From: Actinoplanes solisilvae
Lineage (GTDB): Bacteria; Actinomycetota; Actinomycetes; Mycobacteriales; Micromonosporaceae
Direction: 5' to 3'
Assembly: GCF_003999975.1 (NCBI RefSeq)
Contig: NZ_RJAC01000006.1
Location: 1-64,000, forward strand
DNA length: 64,000 nucleotides
Part shown: positions 50,408 to 59,610 of the stretch, piece after piece
Numbering within the stretch: the stretch's first letter is position 1
Layout: every line of letters starts with the position of its first letter
Notes under the pieces: model-generated
Database searches by the model: none
What the model saw: the letters and a program-made list of their open reading frames with translations, nothing else
Told to the model about the DNA's origin: nothing
Position numbers and translations under genes: made by a program

Positions 50408-50848
50408 GTGTCAACACAGGGGAACGACCTCGGCCGCGAACTCAGCAGCGCGGTCGTGCTTTTCCATCAGGCCGTGGCCGCCCGCGTCGGGCTGTCGGCG
50501 GGCGACTTCAAGACGCTCGAACTGGTCGCCCGCGAGGGCCCGTTCAGCGCGACCGAGCTGGCCCGCCGCACCGGCCTCACCGCCGCCGGCATCACCAGCG
50601 TCATCGCCCGCCTGGCCGCCGGCGGCCACGTCGTTCGCGAGACCGACCCCGGCGACCGCCGCCGGGCGATCATCCGCGCCACCGACGCCGATCACCCGGA
50701 GCTAGCGGGTGCCTTCAAAGACCTGGGCCAGGCACTCGGTGGCGCCATCGTCGACTACACCCCGGCCGAGCAGCAGGCGATCGTCGGCTACCTGCACCGT
50801 ATGGTCGACGTCCTGCGAGAGCAGACCGTCCGCCTCGGATCCACGTAG
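50408..50848 (+). CDS. MarR-family regulator
   Basis: A 146-residue winged-helix regulator. The HTH and wing span GPFSATELARRTGLTAAGITSVIARLAAGG and the wing's VVRETDPGDRRRAIIR, with the invariant DxRR. N- and C-terminal helices form the dimer interface. I chose the GTG at 50408 (GCGAGG upstream); a TTG at 50396 is in frame but would fall at the edge of the operator. It most likely represses itself and the divergent membrane protein. Confidence 0.9.
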   Translation: MSTQGNDLGRELSSAVVLFHQAVAARVGLSAGDFKTLELVAREGPFSATELARRTGLTAAGITSVIARLAAGGHVVRETDPGDRRRAIIRATDADHPELAGAFKDLGQALGGAIVDYTPAEQQAIVGYLHRMVDVLREQTVRLGST

Positions 50849-50868
50849 CCTGCAATAGCCTCCAGTCC

Positions 50869-51555
50869 GTGGATTACCGCGTCGGCGACGTTCTGCGTAT
50901 CTCGTGTCCTTTCGCCCCAGCCGTTGTCACAGGCATCGACGACTACCACGTGTTCGTGCGGTGGCCCTGGTGGCAGATCGACCCGGACGCGGAGTTCATC
51001 CGCTGGAACGGCGACTGCGCCGTGGCGCGCGACGACGCCGGCGAGTTGTTCACGACCGAGCCACCCGCGGCGCGCGTCAAGGCCGGAGACACGTGCCAGG
51101 TCGGAGTCCTGCCGCGCATCGTGCACGTGATCGACGTCGACGTCTGTGATCCGCCGCGGGAGACCGGCTGGCTGCCGCGTACGAGCCTGAACCTGGTTGT
51201 CCTGCCGGCGGGCGAGGCTCCCGATCCGCGAAACGAGTTCCAGGGCACGAGCATCGAGCCCAGCGGTGGCGTCCCCTTCCGCATCGAGCGCGTCTTCCGC
51301 CCGTACGCCTTCCTCGAACCCGGCGACGACGTGGCGGACAACGACGGCCGCGCCTGGCAGTTCACCGGCCCTTGGTCCTGGGTCGCCTACGACGGAGCAG
51401 AGGGCGTTCCGGTCTGGCCGCTGACCCTGCTCGCCGGCGCTTCCGTCCCGGAGGCCGTCGCGGAGGCCACGGCGGTCGGCGAGCACGAGACCGAGGTGCG
51501 CCGCTGGCGAGCCGAAGCTGGGATCGGGGTCGCCCGGGGGGACGGGCCCGGGTGA
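50869..51555 (+). CDS. uncharacterised protein
   Basis: A 228-residue protein of unknown function, GTG start. The N-terminal half has a small beta-barrel look (RVGDVLRISCPFAPAVVTGI, then DDYHVFVRWPWW), followed by a Pro-rich middle and FLEPGDDVADNDGRAWQFTGPWSWVAYDG. No membrane segment or known catalytic motif. It is between marR and the penicillin acylase-like gene, which starts nine bases after it, so these two may be co-transcribed. Confidence 0.65.
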   Translation: MDYRVGDVLRISCPFAPAVVTGIDDYHVFVRWPWWQIDPDAEFIRWNGDCAVARDDAGELFTTEPPAARVKAGDTCQVGVLPRIVHVIDVDVCDPPRETGWLPRTSLNLVVLPAGEAPDPRNEFQGTSIEPSGGVPFRIERVFRPYAFLEPGDDVADNDGRAWQFTGPWSWVAYDGAEGVPVWPLTLLAGASVPEAVAEATAVGEHETEVRRWRAEAGIGVARGDGPG

Positions 51556-51564
51556 GGATGGGGC

Positions 51565-53370
51565 ATGCGGGTGTTTCGGGACGGGTTCGGGGTTCCCCAT
51601 GTGCGCGCCGGGTCGGTCGATGAGCTGGCGTTTCTTCAGGGGCGGGTGACGGCCCTCGATCGCCGGCAGCAGATCGAGGTCGAGCGTCGCCGATCGGAGG
51701 GGCTGCTTTCCGAACTGGTCGGGGCGGACGGGCTGGGGTGGGACCGGTTCGCGCGGCGGGCCCGGATCGACGACACCGCCCGCCGCTGTTTCGCGAACCT
51801 CGACGCTCGCACGCGTGCGTGGTTGCGGGCGTACGCCGAAGGGGTCCGCGCCGAGGGTCTCGCCTGGCATCCGTGGTCGTCGCTCGGCGTCTTCCTGGCC
51901 CGGCACATCATGTTCGGCGTCTTCCCGCTCAAGATGTTCAACGCGCACGTCGAGCGCACCCTCGGGCCCGAGGCGATCGACTGGTTCCGGGCCGAGACAG
52001 CCGACGGTTCCGGCAGCAACGCCTGGGCGGTCCCGGGCGAGATCGCCGGCGACCCGCACCGCACGATCGAGCTGCCGGGCGTCTACCAGCAGATCCGACT
52101 GGCCTGCCCGCAGTTCGACGTGGCCGGGCTGGCCTTCGCGGGCGTTCCGGGCGTGCAGCATTTCGGCCACGCCGGCGGGGTGGCCTGGGCCGTCACCAAC
52201 GCGGTGGCCGACTACCAGGACCTGTTCATCGAAGAGCTGCGCCGCACCCCGTCGGGCGTGCAGGCGCGAGGCCCTCGGGGGTGGGAGCCGGTCGAGGTCC
52301 ACACCGAGACCATTCCCGTACGGGGTGGGGGCAGCGAACTGGTCGAGGTGGTGGAGACGGCTCGCGGCCCGATCATCGACGGCACCCACAGTCTGCGCAC
52401 GCCGACGAGGGCCGGCTTCGATCTCGGGTTCGGCGCGTTGCTGCCGCTGCTGCACGCGTCCACCGTGGACGACGTCGCCGCCGCCTTCGAGCACTGGGTC
52501 GAGCCGGTCAACAGCATCCTCACCGCCGACACCACGGGACGGGTCCGGCAGCTCACCGTGGGCCGGGTCCCGGCGCGCGACGAACGGAACAGGCGTGTGC
52601 CCGTTCCGGCCTGGGAGGAGACGTACGCCTGGGGTGCGGATCTGCCGATGCACAGCGCGGAAGTGACCGGGGTGACCGTGAACGCCAACGATCGGCGGCC
52701 GGACACCGAGGCGTACGGGAGCGCCTTCGCCTCGAAAGCGCGCGCCCGCCGGATCCGGGAGCTGATCGAGCGGGGTGTGCCGTCGCCGCGGATTCACATG
52801 GACACCACGATGCCGGCCGGCAGTGTCGAGGCGGGGCGGCGGGCGGCGTGGCGGACCGAGGTCGCGCGGCGGCTGCATGAGCATCCGGTGCTCAAACCGC
52901 TGATGGAGCCGCACGGGTTCGACCCGCTGCTCGACCGCTGGACCGACCCTCGCGTTCGCATCGGTGTGGCGCTCGACGCGGTGCTCGCGGGCGTGGGGCT
53001 CACGGCATCCGAGGTGGTCGACCCGGCCACGGTCGAGTCGGGCACCTGGGGGTCGCGTCACCTGCTTGATCCCGTACGCGTGCCGGGGTTGGACGCCGAG
53101 ATCCCGCGAACCGAGCTCTCGGGCGAACGTGACTCTGTGCTCTGTCTGACGAGCACACCGGGAGTGACCGACCGTTGCTCGAACGGCCCGGTGGCACGCT
53201 ACGTGTGGGACCTCGAAGATCGGCAGCGCAGCCGCTGGATAGTGCCGTTCGGCGCCTCGGGCGACCCCGATTCGCCGCACTTCCTCGATCAGCTTCCGCT
53301 GTGGGCCGCCGGCGAGTTGATCCCGCTCGTCACGGATTGGTCCCTGCTGGCCGAGGAACATTTACGCTGA
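51565..53370 (+). CDS. penicillin acylase-family Ntn hydrolase
   Basis: A 601-residue self-processing amidase. The N-terminus RDGFGVPHVRAGSVDELAFLQG is the family's alpha-chain start. The autocatalytic site is GSGSNAWAV, where Ser151 should become the N-terminal nucleophile of the beta chain. The beta chain has FGHAGGVAWAVTNAVADYQDLF and VNANDRRPDTEAYG, the usual oxyanion and Asn regions. No signal peptide is present and it is shorter than secreted penicillin/AHL acylases (about 750-800). A cytosolic acyl-amide hydrolase with unknown substrate is likely. Confidence 0.88.
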   Translation: MRVFRDGFGVPHVRAGSVDELAFLQGRVTALDRRQQIEVERRRSEGLLSELVGADGLGWDRFARRARIDDTARRCFANLDARTRAWLRAYAEGVRAEGLAWHPWSSLGVFLARHIMFGVFPLKMFNAHVERTLGPEAIDWFRAETADGSGSNAWAVPGEIAGDPHRTIELPGVYQQIRLACPQFDVAGLAFAGVPGVQHFGHAGGVAWAVTNAVADYQDLFIEELRRTPSGVQARGPRGWEPVEVHTETIPVRGGGSELVEVVETARGPIIDGTHSLRTPTRAGFDLGFGALLPLLHASTVDDVAAAFEHWVEPVNSILTADTTGRVRQLTVGRVPARDERNRRVPVPAWEETYAWGADLPMHSAEVTGVTVNANDRRPDTEAYGSAFASKARARRIRELIERGVPSPRIHMDTTMPAGSVEAGRRAAWRTEVARRLHEHPVLKPLMEPHGFDPLLDRWTDPRVRIGVALDAVLAGVGLTASEVVDPATVESGTWGSRHLLDPVRVPGLDAEIPRTELSGERDSVLCLTSTPGVTDRCSNGPVARYVWDLEDRQRSRWIVPFGASGDPDSPHFLDQLPLWAAGELIPLVTDWSLLAEEHLR

Positions 53371-53375
53371 AGTTC

Positions 53376-53825
53376 ATGAAGCTTCGGGCAGAGCTGCAGC
53401 GTACGGGCGGCAACACCACCGGTTTCGAGGTGCCTGACGAGTTCGTCGCCGAGCTCGGTGGCGGCGGGCGGCCCAAGGTCGCTGTCGTGCTGAACGGCTT
53501 CACCTTCCGCTCGACGATCGCGCGCATGGGTGGCCGCTACTGGCTCGGGGTCAGCGCCGAGCGCCGCGAGGCCGCGGGGGTGACCGGCGGCGAGACGTAC
53601 GACGTCGAGGTCGAGCTCGACAGCGTGCCGCGCACGATCGAGGTGCCCGGCGACCTGCGCGCCGCGCTCGCCGCCAAGCCCGCCGCCCGCGACTTCTGGG
53701 CGACGCTCTCGTTCTCGAACCAGCGCTACCACGTCGACCAGATCGCCGCGGCGAAGACCGACGAGACCCGGGCCCGCCGCGTCGCCAAGTCGGTGGCGAC
53801 GCTGGCCGCGGGAAAAGCGCGCTAG
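53376..53825 (+). CDS. DUF1905/YdeI-like protein
   Basis: A 149-residue protein. Residues about 1-85 match the DUF1905 beta-barrel (GFEVPDEFVAELGGGGRPKVAVVLNG with YWLGVSAERREAAGV). Residues about 90-149 match the YdeI/OmpD-associated C-terminus (LRAALAAKPAARDFWATLSFSNQRYHVDQI). These proteins are linked to resistance to cationic peptides in some Gram-negatives; here the role is unknown. It begins six bases after the acylase stop and overlaps the convergent gene's stop by four bases. Confidence 0.85.
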   Translation: MKLRAELQRTGGNTTGFEVPDEFVAELGGGGRPKVAVVLNGFTFRSTIARMGGRYWLGVSAERREAAGVTGGETYDVEVELDSVPRTIEVPGDLRAALAAKPAARDFWATLSFSNQRYHVDQIAAAKTDETRARRVAKSVATLAAGKAR

Positions 53826-55036
53826 CCGGCCGGGCGGAACGCGACCTGGGGGTCGAGCAGGCGGACCCAGCTCGGGTGCCACGGCTGGGCGCGGCCGTCG
53901 ACCTCTTCGCGCAGGTTGGTGCGCCACGGGCCGGAGACGCCGTCGTCGGCCCACCACTTCGGCCACGAGTCGTACCGTCGCTCGATGAGGATCTCGGTGG
54001 CGGTCGTCTGCACCCGCACGAACAGCCACCGGCCGTAGCGAGGGTCGCTCTCGGCCCGCCGCAGGCCGCGCAACAGATCGCTGACCTCCTGGAACGTGCC
54101 GAAGCGGGGTTCGCCCGGGCGGTCGGCGGGCGGGTGCTTGCCGGCCTGCACGCTGAGGCTCGTCGCGTCGGCGTAGGCCAGCACCGTGCAGCGCCCGTCG
54201 CCGTGCGGTGAGCGGTCGCGCATCCACGCGGCCAGCGATTCGAGCTCGGCGGTGGCCGGCGGTGCGGGCCGGTGCAGCTCGGTCGCCTCGTGCATGGCGG
54301 CCCAGATGAGCCGGTCGTGCTCGCCCTGGCTGAGCCGGCGCACGCGGCGCATGACCGGTCGCCGGCCGGCCGGGATGCGCGGCGGCCGCATGCCCGCGGT
54401 GATGCCGCCGCGGCCCGCCGCGAAAAGGGCGGCCCGCAGGTCGAGCGCGGGTGCGGTGAGCCGGCCGAGCAGCCGTTCGAAGGCCGGGCCGCTGACCTCG
54501 CCGCGCACCGCCGCGGTCAGCAGGTCTTCGCTCGCGCTGCGCACGGCGTCGCGCTCGGCGGGCGTACGAAGCTCGTGCTGCCCCCACTCGGTGATGATCT
54601 CGGAGAGTTCCATCAGCGTGTTCTCGGTGCTCAGGGTCGGGCCGACCGTGTCGACCAGGCCGTCGCTGAGGCCGTCGCGATAGCGGGTGCGTGACCAGCG
54701 GCCCTCGGCGTGCCAGACCACGAAGCCGAGCCGGTCCGACTCGGCGAGCGGGGTCAGGTCGTCCCACGGCAGCCAGTCGGGGGCGCCGGTGAGCAGGTCG
54801 ATCGGCGGGTCGGCGTCGGCCGTGGCGCTGTGGTCGCGGTCGTAGCCGAACAGCACCGCGCGGGCGCCGTCGAGCAGCGCGAGGCGGGCCCAGCTTCCGC
54901 CGTGGTCGTCGTGGTGGGCGCCGCGTTCGTCGACGAACCAGATGTCGGCGAACCCGATGCCGGTCAGCGTCGCGGACAGCGTCGCCCATCGGGTCCACAG
55001 GAGTCCGGGCGCCGGCAGGTCCACGTCGGTGAGCAT
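53822..55036 (-). CDS. large uncharacterised protein, possibly immunity-like
   Basis: A 404-residue cytosolic protein. The first 120 residues resemble a small sensor/effector domain (FADIWFVDERGAHHDDHGGSWARLALLDG). The middle is Ala/Arg-rich and helical. The last 90 residues have RWLFVRVQTTATEILIERRYDSWPKWW and WHPSWVRLLDPQVAF, a layout reminiscent of YezG-like immunity proteins to polymorphic toxins. That similarity is weak. No toxin gene is adjacent. Its stop overlaps the YdeI-like gene. Confidence 0.6.
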   Translation of the reverse strand: MLTDVDLPAPGLLWTRWATLSATLTGIGFADIWFVDERGAHHDDHGGSWARLALLDGARAVLFGYDRDHSATADADPPIDLLTGAPDWLPWDDLTPLAESDRLGFVVWHAEGRWSRTRYRDGLSDGLVDTVGPTLSTENTLMELSEIITEWGQHELRTPAERDAVRSASEDLLTAAVRGEVSGPAFERLLGRLTAPALDLRAALFAAGRGGITAGMRPPRIPAGRRPVMRRVRRLSQGEHDRLIWAAMHEATELHRPAPPATAELESLAAWMRDRSPHGDGRCTVLAYADATSLSVQAGKHPPADRPGEPRFGTFQEVSDLLRGLRRAESDPRYGRWLFVRVQTTATEILIERRYDSWPKWWADDGVSGPWRTNLREEVDGRAQPWHPSWVRLLDPQVAFRPAG

Positions 55037-55312
55037 CTGTCCACTGTGCCAAATGCATCGGTGGGGATGTCACCCCCCTCTTGTCCTGTGCGAAAGGTCC
55101 CGCACCGGACGGTCTTCGGGCAGATCTGGTCACCAGTCGTAACCTCGCGATCGGCGGTGTTTGCCGCTTAACGGGCCAATCGACGGCCGTTTCCCCCTGT
55201 TTTGGGGCTCTAATACGGAATTAACCGTGATCACTGTCCGTGCATCGAATTCTTACAATGTCTCGGGTCGCGGCATCGCAGCCGTGGCCCCACCGTCAGA
55301 AGGGTCGTCCGT
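55037..55312. promoter_or_regulatory. 276-bp divergent promoter region
   Basis: The gap between the 404-residue protein and the secreted hydrolase is less GC-rich than its flanks. It contains a TACAAT hexamer (55254-55259) that could be the hydrolase -10, with a poor -35 (TCACTG at 55231). No symmetric operator or riboswitch was recognised. Confidence 0.35.
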
Positions 55313-56983
55313 ATGGCTGTGAAGACGCACCGACTGCTGACCGCGGTGCTCGCCGGCATCGTGCTCTCCGGCGTGGCCGCCGCCCCCGCGCTCGCGGGCC
55401 AGGGTCCCTCCACCGACGCCGTGCCCACGCCGACGCTCGGCTGGTACAAGTGCTACCAATTCGCCGAGTGCGCCACTGTCCGGCTGCCGCTCCACTACGA
55501 CGACCCGGAAGGCCCGACCACCGAGATCGCGGTCCTGCGGGTCAAGGCCAGGAACCAGGCTCAGCGCGTCGGCAGCCTGTTCGTGAACCCCGGCGGGCCC
55601 GGAGGATCGGCGACGCAGTTCGCGCTCGCCTCCGGCAGCTTCCTGAGCGACGCGCTGACCGCGCGCTTCGACATCGTCGGCGTCGATCCGCGGGGCATCG
55701 GTGCCAGTGAGAACGTGCGCTGCTTCTCGTCGGTCCGCGAGCAGAGCGAGGTGATCGAGCTGCTGAACGTGCCGTTCCCGGTCACCGCGGCCGAGGAGCG
55801 CGACTACGTCGCCGGGTCGAAGCGGCTCGGCGAGGCCTGCTCGACCACCGGCCGGCCGCTCACCGGGGCCTCGTCGACCGCCGAGGTCGCGCGCGACATG
55901 GAGGTCATGCGCCGCGCGGTCGGCGACAAGAAGCTCAACTACCTGGGCTTCAGCTACGGCAGCGTGCTCGGGCAGTACTACGCGAACATGTTCCCGGACC
56001 GGTTCCGCGCCCTGGTCGTCGACGGCGTGATCAACCCGACCGCCTGGGTCGGCAACACCCGGCAGATCCTCGACCAGCGCATGCGCTCCAGCGACGGGGC
56101 ACACAAGGCGCTGATCGAGATCCTTACCCGCTGTGACAAGGCGGGCGAGAAGTTCTGCGTCTTCGCGCAGGGTGATCCGGTCAAGCGCTTCGCCCAGATC
56201 GCGAACCGGCTGAGGACCGACCCGATCGAGTTCCCCGACGGGGCGGGCGGAACGGTCCGGGTCACGTACGCCGTGTTCATCAGTGCCGTGCTGGGGTCGC
56301 TCTACACGACCGAGGCGGGCGCGATGGTCACGTCGATCGCGGCCGACATCGCCAAGGCGCAGGAGGGCGGCTCGACGGCCGCGCTGCTGCAGCGGGTCAA
56401 GGCGGCCAAGGCTTCACGAGCGTACGACTTCCCGTACGAGAACGGCGTCGACGCGAGCAGCACGGTGATCTGCACCGACGGCAGGCACCCGGCGAACGCG
56501 TCGTCGTGGCCGGCCGCCGTCGACCGTCGTGATCGCCAGGCGCCGTACTTCGGCCGGTCGTGGGGCTGGATCGACAGCCAGTGCGCCAACTCGACCTGGA
56601 CCGTGCGCGACGACGACGCGTACACCGGGCCCTTCACGCGGCGCACCGGCAACCCGTTCCTGATCGTCGGCAACTACTGGGACCCGGCGACCAACTATCG
56701 GGGCGCGGTGGCGGCGGACCGGCTGGCGCCGAACGCCAGTCTGCTCTCCAGCAACAACTGGGGGCATACGGCGTACGGCTCGGGGGTCTGCGTCACCCGG
56801 GCGATCGACAACTATCTGCTGACGGGTAAGACACCACCGAAGGGCAAGGTCTGTACCGATTCGCTGCAGCCCTTCCGCACGCCGGTGCCGGCCGCGGCCG
56901 CCTCGATGGCCGCCACGACCGGCAAGCAGCGGCCCCCGATCGCGGCGCCGTTGCCCGAGTCGATTCTGATTCCAGCGAGCTGA
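55313..56983 (+). CDS. secreted tripeptidyl aminopeptidase-like alpha/beta hydrolase
   Basis: A 556-residue exported hydrolase. Signal peptide to about residue 29 (ALAGQ). The core has VNPGGPGGSATQFA and DIVGVDPRGIGAS, the nucleophile Ser in YLGFSYGSVLGQYYANMFPDRF (about 225), the Asp near NYWDPATNYRGA and the His in SNNWGHTAYGSG. The C-terminal TAP-like domain ends with CVTRAIDNYLLTGKTPPKG, usual for Streptomyces TAP/SlpD proteases. It trims tripeptides or related N-terminal peptides outside the cell. The ATG was chosen because GAAGGG lies upstream. Confidence 0.92.
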   Translation: MAVKTHRLLTAVLAGIVLSGVAAAPALAGQGPSTDAVPTPTLGWYKCYQFAECATVRLPLHYDDPEGPTTEIAVLRVKARNQAQRVGSLFVNPGGPGGSATQFALASGSFLSDALTARFDIVGVDPRGIGASENVRCFSSVREQSEVIELLNVPFPVTAAEERDYVAGSKRLGEACSTTGRPLTGASSTAEVARDMEVMRRAVGDKKLNYLGFSYGSVLGQYYANMFPDRFRALVVDGVINPTAWVGNTRQILDQRMRSSDGAHKALIEILTRCDKAGEKFCVFAQGDPVKRFAQIANRLRTDPIEFPDGAGGTVRVTYAVFISAVLGSLYTTEAGAMVTSIAADIAKAQEGGSTAALLQRVKAAKASRAYDFPYENGVDASSTVICTDGRHPANASSWPAAVDRRDRQAPYFGRSWGWIDSQCANSTWTVRDDDAYTGPFTRRTGNPFLIVGNYWDPATNYRGAVAADRLAPNASLLSSNNWGHTAYGSGVCVTRAIDNYLLTGKTPPKGKVCTDSLQPFRTPVPAAAASMAATTGKQRPPIAAPLPESILIPAS

Positions 56984-57004
56984 TGTTGTTCCCGGCGGCG
57001 GCTT

Positions 57005-57139
57005 CTAGGTGTGGCGGAAGCCGCCGTCCGAGGGCTTCCAGTCGGCGCTGTCGCGCGTGTCGGCGACGTGGCCGGTGATGGCGGCGATGAGGATGATCAG
57101 GAAGAGGAGCGCGATGAAAAGTTCCATGACATAGAGCAT
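57005..57139 (-). CDS. 44-residue single-pass membrane peptide
   Basis: A small frame with AGGGAG just before its ATG. One hydrophobic helix (MELFIALLFLIILIAAITG, about residues 5-23) is followed by a polar tail with ADTRDSADWKPSDGGFRHT. It is divergent from the AraC/DJ-1 regulator with 81 bases between starts. Short hydrophobic peptides of this sort are usually stress-linked or membrane-complex subunits. Function unknown. An internal ATG at 57127 is the alternative start. Confidence 0.6.
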   Translation of the reverse strand: MLYVMELFIALLFLIILIAAITGHVADTRDSADWKPSDGGFRHT

Positions 57140-57220
57140 CGTCTCCCTCGCACTTGGTTGACAGTGGCAGTGATGCCATACCTCTTCAAAATCCTGCCTA
57201 ACGGCCGTAGGCTGCGTCAC

Positions 57221-58180
57221 ATGCTGCGCAACGTCGCTGTCATCGCCCTTCCCGACGTGGCCGTCTTCGAGCTCGGCGTCCTCTGCGAGCTGTTCGGCTA
57301 TGACCGCACAGCCGAGGGCCTTCCCGGGTACGACTTCGCCGTCTGCTCGGTCGACGGCGGGCCGGTCGCCAGCCGCGCGGGGTTCGACATCACCGTGCGC
57401 CACGACCTGTCCCGCGCCGACGAGGCCGACCTGGTCGTCGTCGCCCCCTTCGACAACCCCGCGTTCGGGCCACCTGAGGCGGTGCTCGACGCGTTGCGCC
57501 GGGCTCACGATCGCGGCGCCTGGGTCATGAGCGTCTGTACGGGGGCCTTCGCGCTCGGGGCCGCCGGCCTGCTCGACGGCCGCCGTTGCACGACCCACTG
57601 GCTCCACGCGGCTCGCCTGGCCCGGCTCTACCCCGAGGCGATCGTCGACCCCGACGTGCTCTACGTGCAGGACGGCCGCGTGCTCACCAGCGCCGGCACG
57701 GCCGCCAGCATCGACGCCGGGCTGCATCTGATTCGCCAGGAGCACAGCACCGCCGTGGCCACGATGCTCGCGCGCCGCATGGTGGTGCCGCCGCACCGCG
57801 AAGGCGGCCAGGCGCAGTACATCGAGACCCCGCTGAAACCGGTCGAGTGCGAGACGCTCCAGCCCGTACTCAATTCTGTGCTCTCGACCCTCGATCAGCC
57901 GCACACGGTCGAGACGATGGCCGCGCTGGCCCACATGGCCCCGCGCACGTTCGCCCGCAAGTTCCGGGACGAGACAGCGGCCACGCCGCACGACTGGCTC
58001 ACCAGCCAGCGCATGCTCCTCGCCCGTCGCCTGCTCGAAGACACCGACCTCGGCATCGACTCGATCGCCGAGCGGGCCGGCTTCGGCAGCGCGGCGACGC
58101 TGCGGCACCACTTCGCGCAGCGCCTGTCGACGACGCCGCAGGCCTACCGGGGAACGTTCCGGTCGTCACAGCCGGTGTGA
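57221..58180 (+). CDS. AraC-family regulator with DJ-1/PfpI domain (FtrA-like)
   Basis: A 319-residue regulator. The N-terminal DJ-1/PfpI domain (about 1-190) begins LRNVAVIALPDVAVFELGVLCELFG and has the nucleophile-elbow Cys in VMSVCTGAFALG (about 109), followed by HW in CTTHWLHA. The AraC HTH domain occupies about 215-319, with MAALAHMAPRTFARKFRDE and IDSIAERAGFGSAATLRHHF. This group senses small metabolites or formaldehyde in various bacteria. ATG 57221 is the only start consistent with the domain. Confidence 0.9.
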   Translation: MLRNVAVIALPDVAVFELGVLCELFGYDRTAEGLPGYDFAVCSVDGGPVASRAGFDITVRHDLSRADEADLVVVAPFDNPAFGPPEAVLDALRRAHDRGAWVMSVCTGAFALGAAGLLDGRRCTTHWLHAARLARLYPEAIVDPDVLYVQDGRVLTSAGTAASIDAGLHLIRQEHSTAVATMLARRMVVPPHREGGQAQYIETPLKPVECETLQPVLNSVLSTLDQPHTVETMAALAHMAPRTFARKFRDETAATPHDWLTSQRMLLARRLLEDTDLGIDSIAERAGFGSAATLRHHFAQRLSTTPQAYRGTFRSSQPV

Positions 58181-58209
58181 ACCTTTGTTTGCCGGGGCAA
58201 CCACCGGCC

Positions 58210-59610
58210 ATGGCGAAGTCACCCGGCCCCACCGTATTCGTGCTCTTCGGAGCCACCGGCGATCTGGCGAAGCGCATGGTGCTGCCGGCCTTCTACACGC
58301 TCGCGATCGAGGGCCTGCTGCCCGAGAACTGGATCTTGGTCGGCAACGGGCGCGGCGACGTCTCGCACGAGGACTTCCGTAAGCACGTCGCGGAATCGCT
58401 CGAGGAGTTCGGCCCGGCGCCGTCGAAGGGGCCGTGGAAGGAGTTCTCGGCCCGGCTCCGCTTCGCCGGTGGCGGCTTCCGCACGGACGACCCCGGCTCG
58501 CTGCTCGACGTGATCTCGCTGGCCCGGCAGGAGTTGAAGGATCCGCCGCAACTGGTGCACTACCTGGCTATCCCGCCCGTCGCGTTCGAGGAGACGACCA
58601 AGGCGCTGGGGCAGCACGGGCTGGCCGACGGGTCGCGGGTCGTCTACGAGAAGCCGTTCGGCACGTCACCCGAGACGTTCCGCTCGCTGAACCGGGTCGT
58701 GCACCGGGTCTTCGCGGAGGAGCAGGTTTATCGGATCGACCACTTCCTCGGCAAGGAGGCGACGCAGAACCTGCACGTGGCGCGCTTCGCGAACGAGGCG
58801 TTCGCGGCACTGTGGAAGCGCGAGCACATCGAGAGCGTGCAGATCGACGTGCCCGAGACGCTCGGGGTGGACGACCGGGCCGGGTTCTACGACGCCACCG
58901 GGGCCGTGCTCGACATGCTGGTGACCCATCTGTTCCAGGTCGCGGCCGAGGTGGCGATGGAGCCGCCGGCCTCGCTGCAGGCGACCGATCTGCAGTCGGC
59001 GCGGGAGCGGGTGATCCGGTCGTTCCGGCCGCTCGACCCGGCCGAGGTGGTGCTGGGGCAGTACACGGGCTACAAACAGATCCCCGGCGTGCGGCGAGGA
59101 TCGACGACCGACACGTACGTCGCGGCGAAGCTCTGGATCGACAACGCGCGCTGGCGTGGCGTGCCGTTCCTGCTGCGTACCGGGAAGAGGCTGGCCTCGA
59201 GCCGACAGGTCGTGAATCTGGTGCTGCGCACACCGACGCATCCGCTGAGCGGGTTGCCGCAGCAGGCCAACGTGGTGACCTTCGATCTGGCCGGGGGCGG
59301 GACGATCGACCTGTCGCTGCTGGTGAAGCGGCCGGGGGTGTCGACCGAGCTGGAACCGGCGTCGGTGCGGCTGCCGCTCGACTCGTTGCCCGGCTCCGAG
59401 CCGCTGCCGCCGTACGCCCGGCTGCTGAACGACGTGCTGCTGGGGGACCGGTCGCTGTTCACCCGGCCCGACGGGCTGAGCGCGACGTGGAAGACGGTCG
59501 GGCCGCTGCTCGATCACCGGCCGAACCCGATCGGCTATGCGCCGGGGTCGTGGGGCCCGACGGCCGCCCGCAGGCTGGCCGCCCCGCACCGCTGGCTGCT
59601 GGGCCAGTAA
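58210..59610 (+). CDS. zwf: glucose-6-phosphate 1-dehydrogenase
   Basis: A 466-residue enzyme that oxidises glucose 6-phosphate to 6-phosphogluconolactone and makes NADPH. The NADP motif is FGATGDLAKR (about 13-22) and the active site RIDHFLGKE (about 177-185), with the catalytic His. YEKPFG is also present. It stands alone rather than in the tkt-tal-zwf-opcA cluster typical of actinomycetes, and there is no opcA, so it is probably a second zwf. The region between the regulator and the ATG is 29 bases. Its stop codon lies inside the left arm of the MarR operator. Confidence 0.93.
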   Translation: MAKSPGPTVFVLFGATGDLAKRMVLPAFYTLAIEGLLPENWILVGNGRGDVSHEDFRKHVAESLEEFGPAPSKGPWKEFSARLRFAGGGFRTDDPGSLLDVISLARQELKDPPQLVHYLAIPPVAFEETTKALGQHGLADGSRVVYEKPFGTSPETFRSLNRVVHRVFAEEQVYRIDHFLGKEATQNLHVARFANEAFAALWKREHIESVQIDVPETLGVDDRAGFYDATGAVLDMLVTHLFQVAAEVAMEPPASLQATDLQSARERVIRSFRPLDPAEVVLGQYTGYKQIPGVRRGSTTDTYVAAKLWIDNARWRGVPFLLRTGKRLASSRQVVNLVLRTPTHPLSGLPQQANVVTFDLAGGGTIDLSLLVKRPGVSTELEPASVRLPLDSLPGSEPLPPYARLLNDVLLGDRSLFTRPDGLSATWKTVGPLLDHRPNPIGYAPGSWGPTAARRLAAPHRWLLGQ

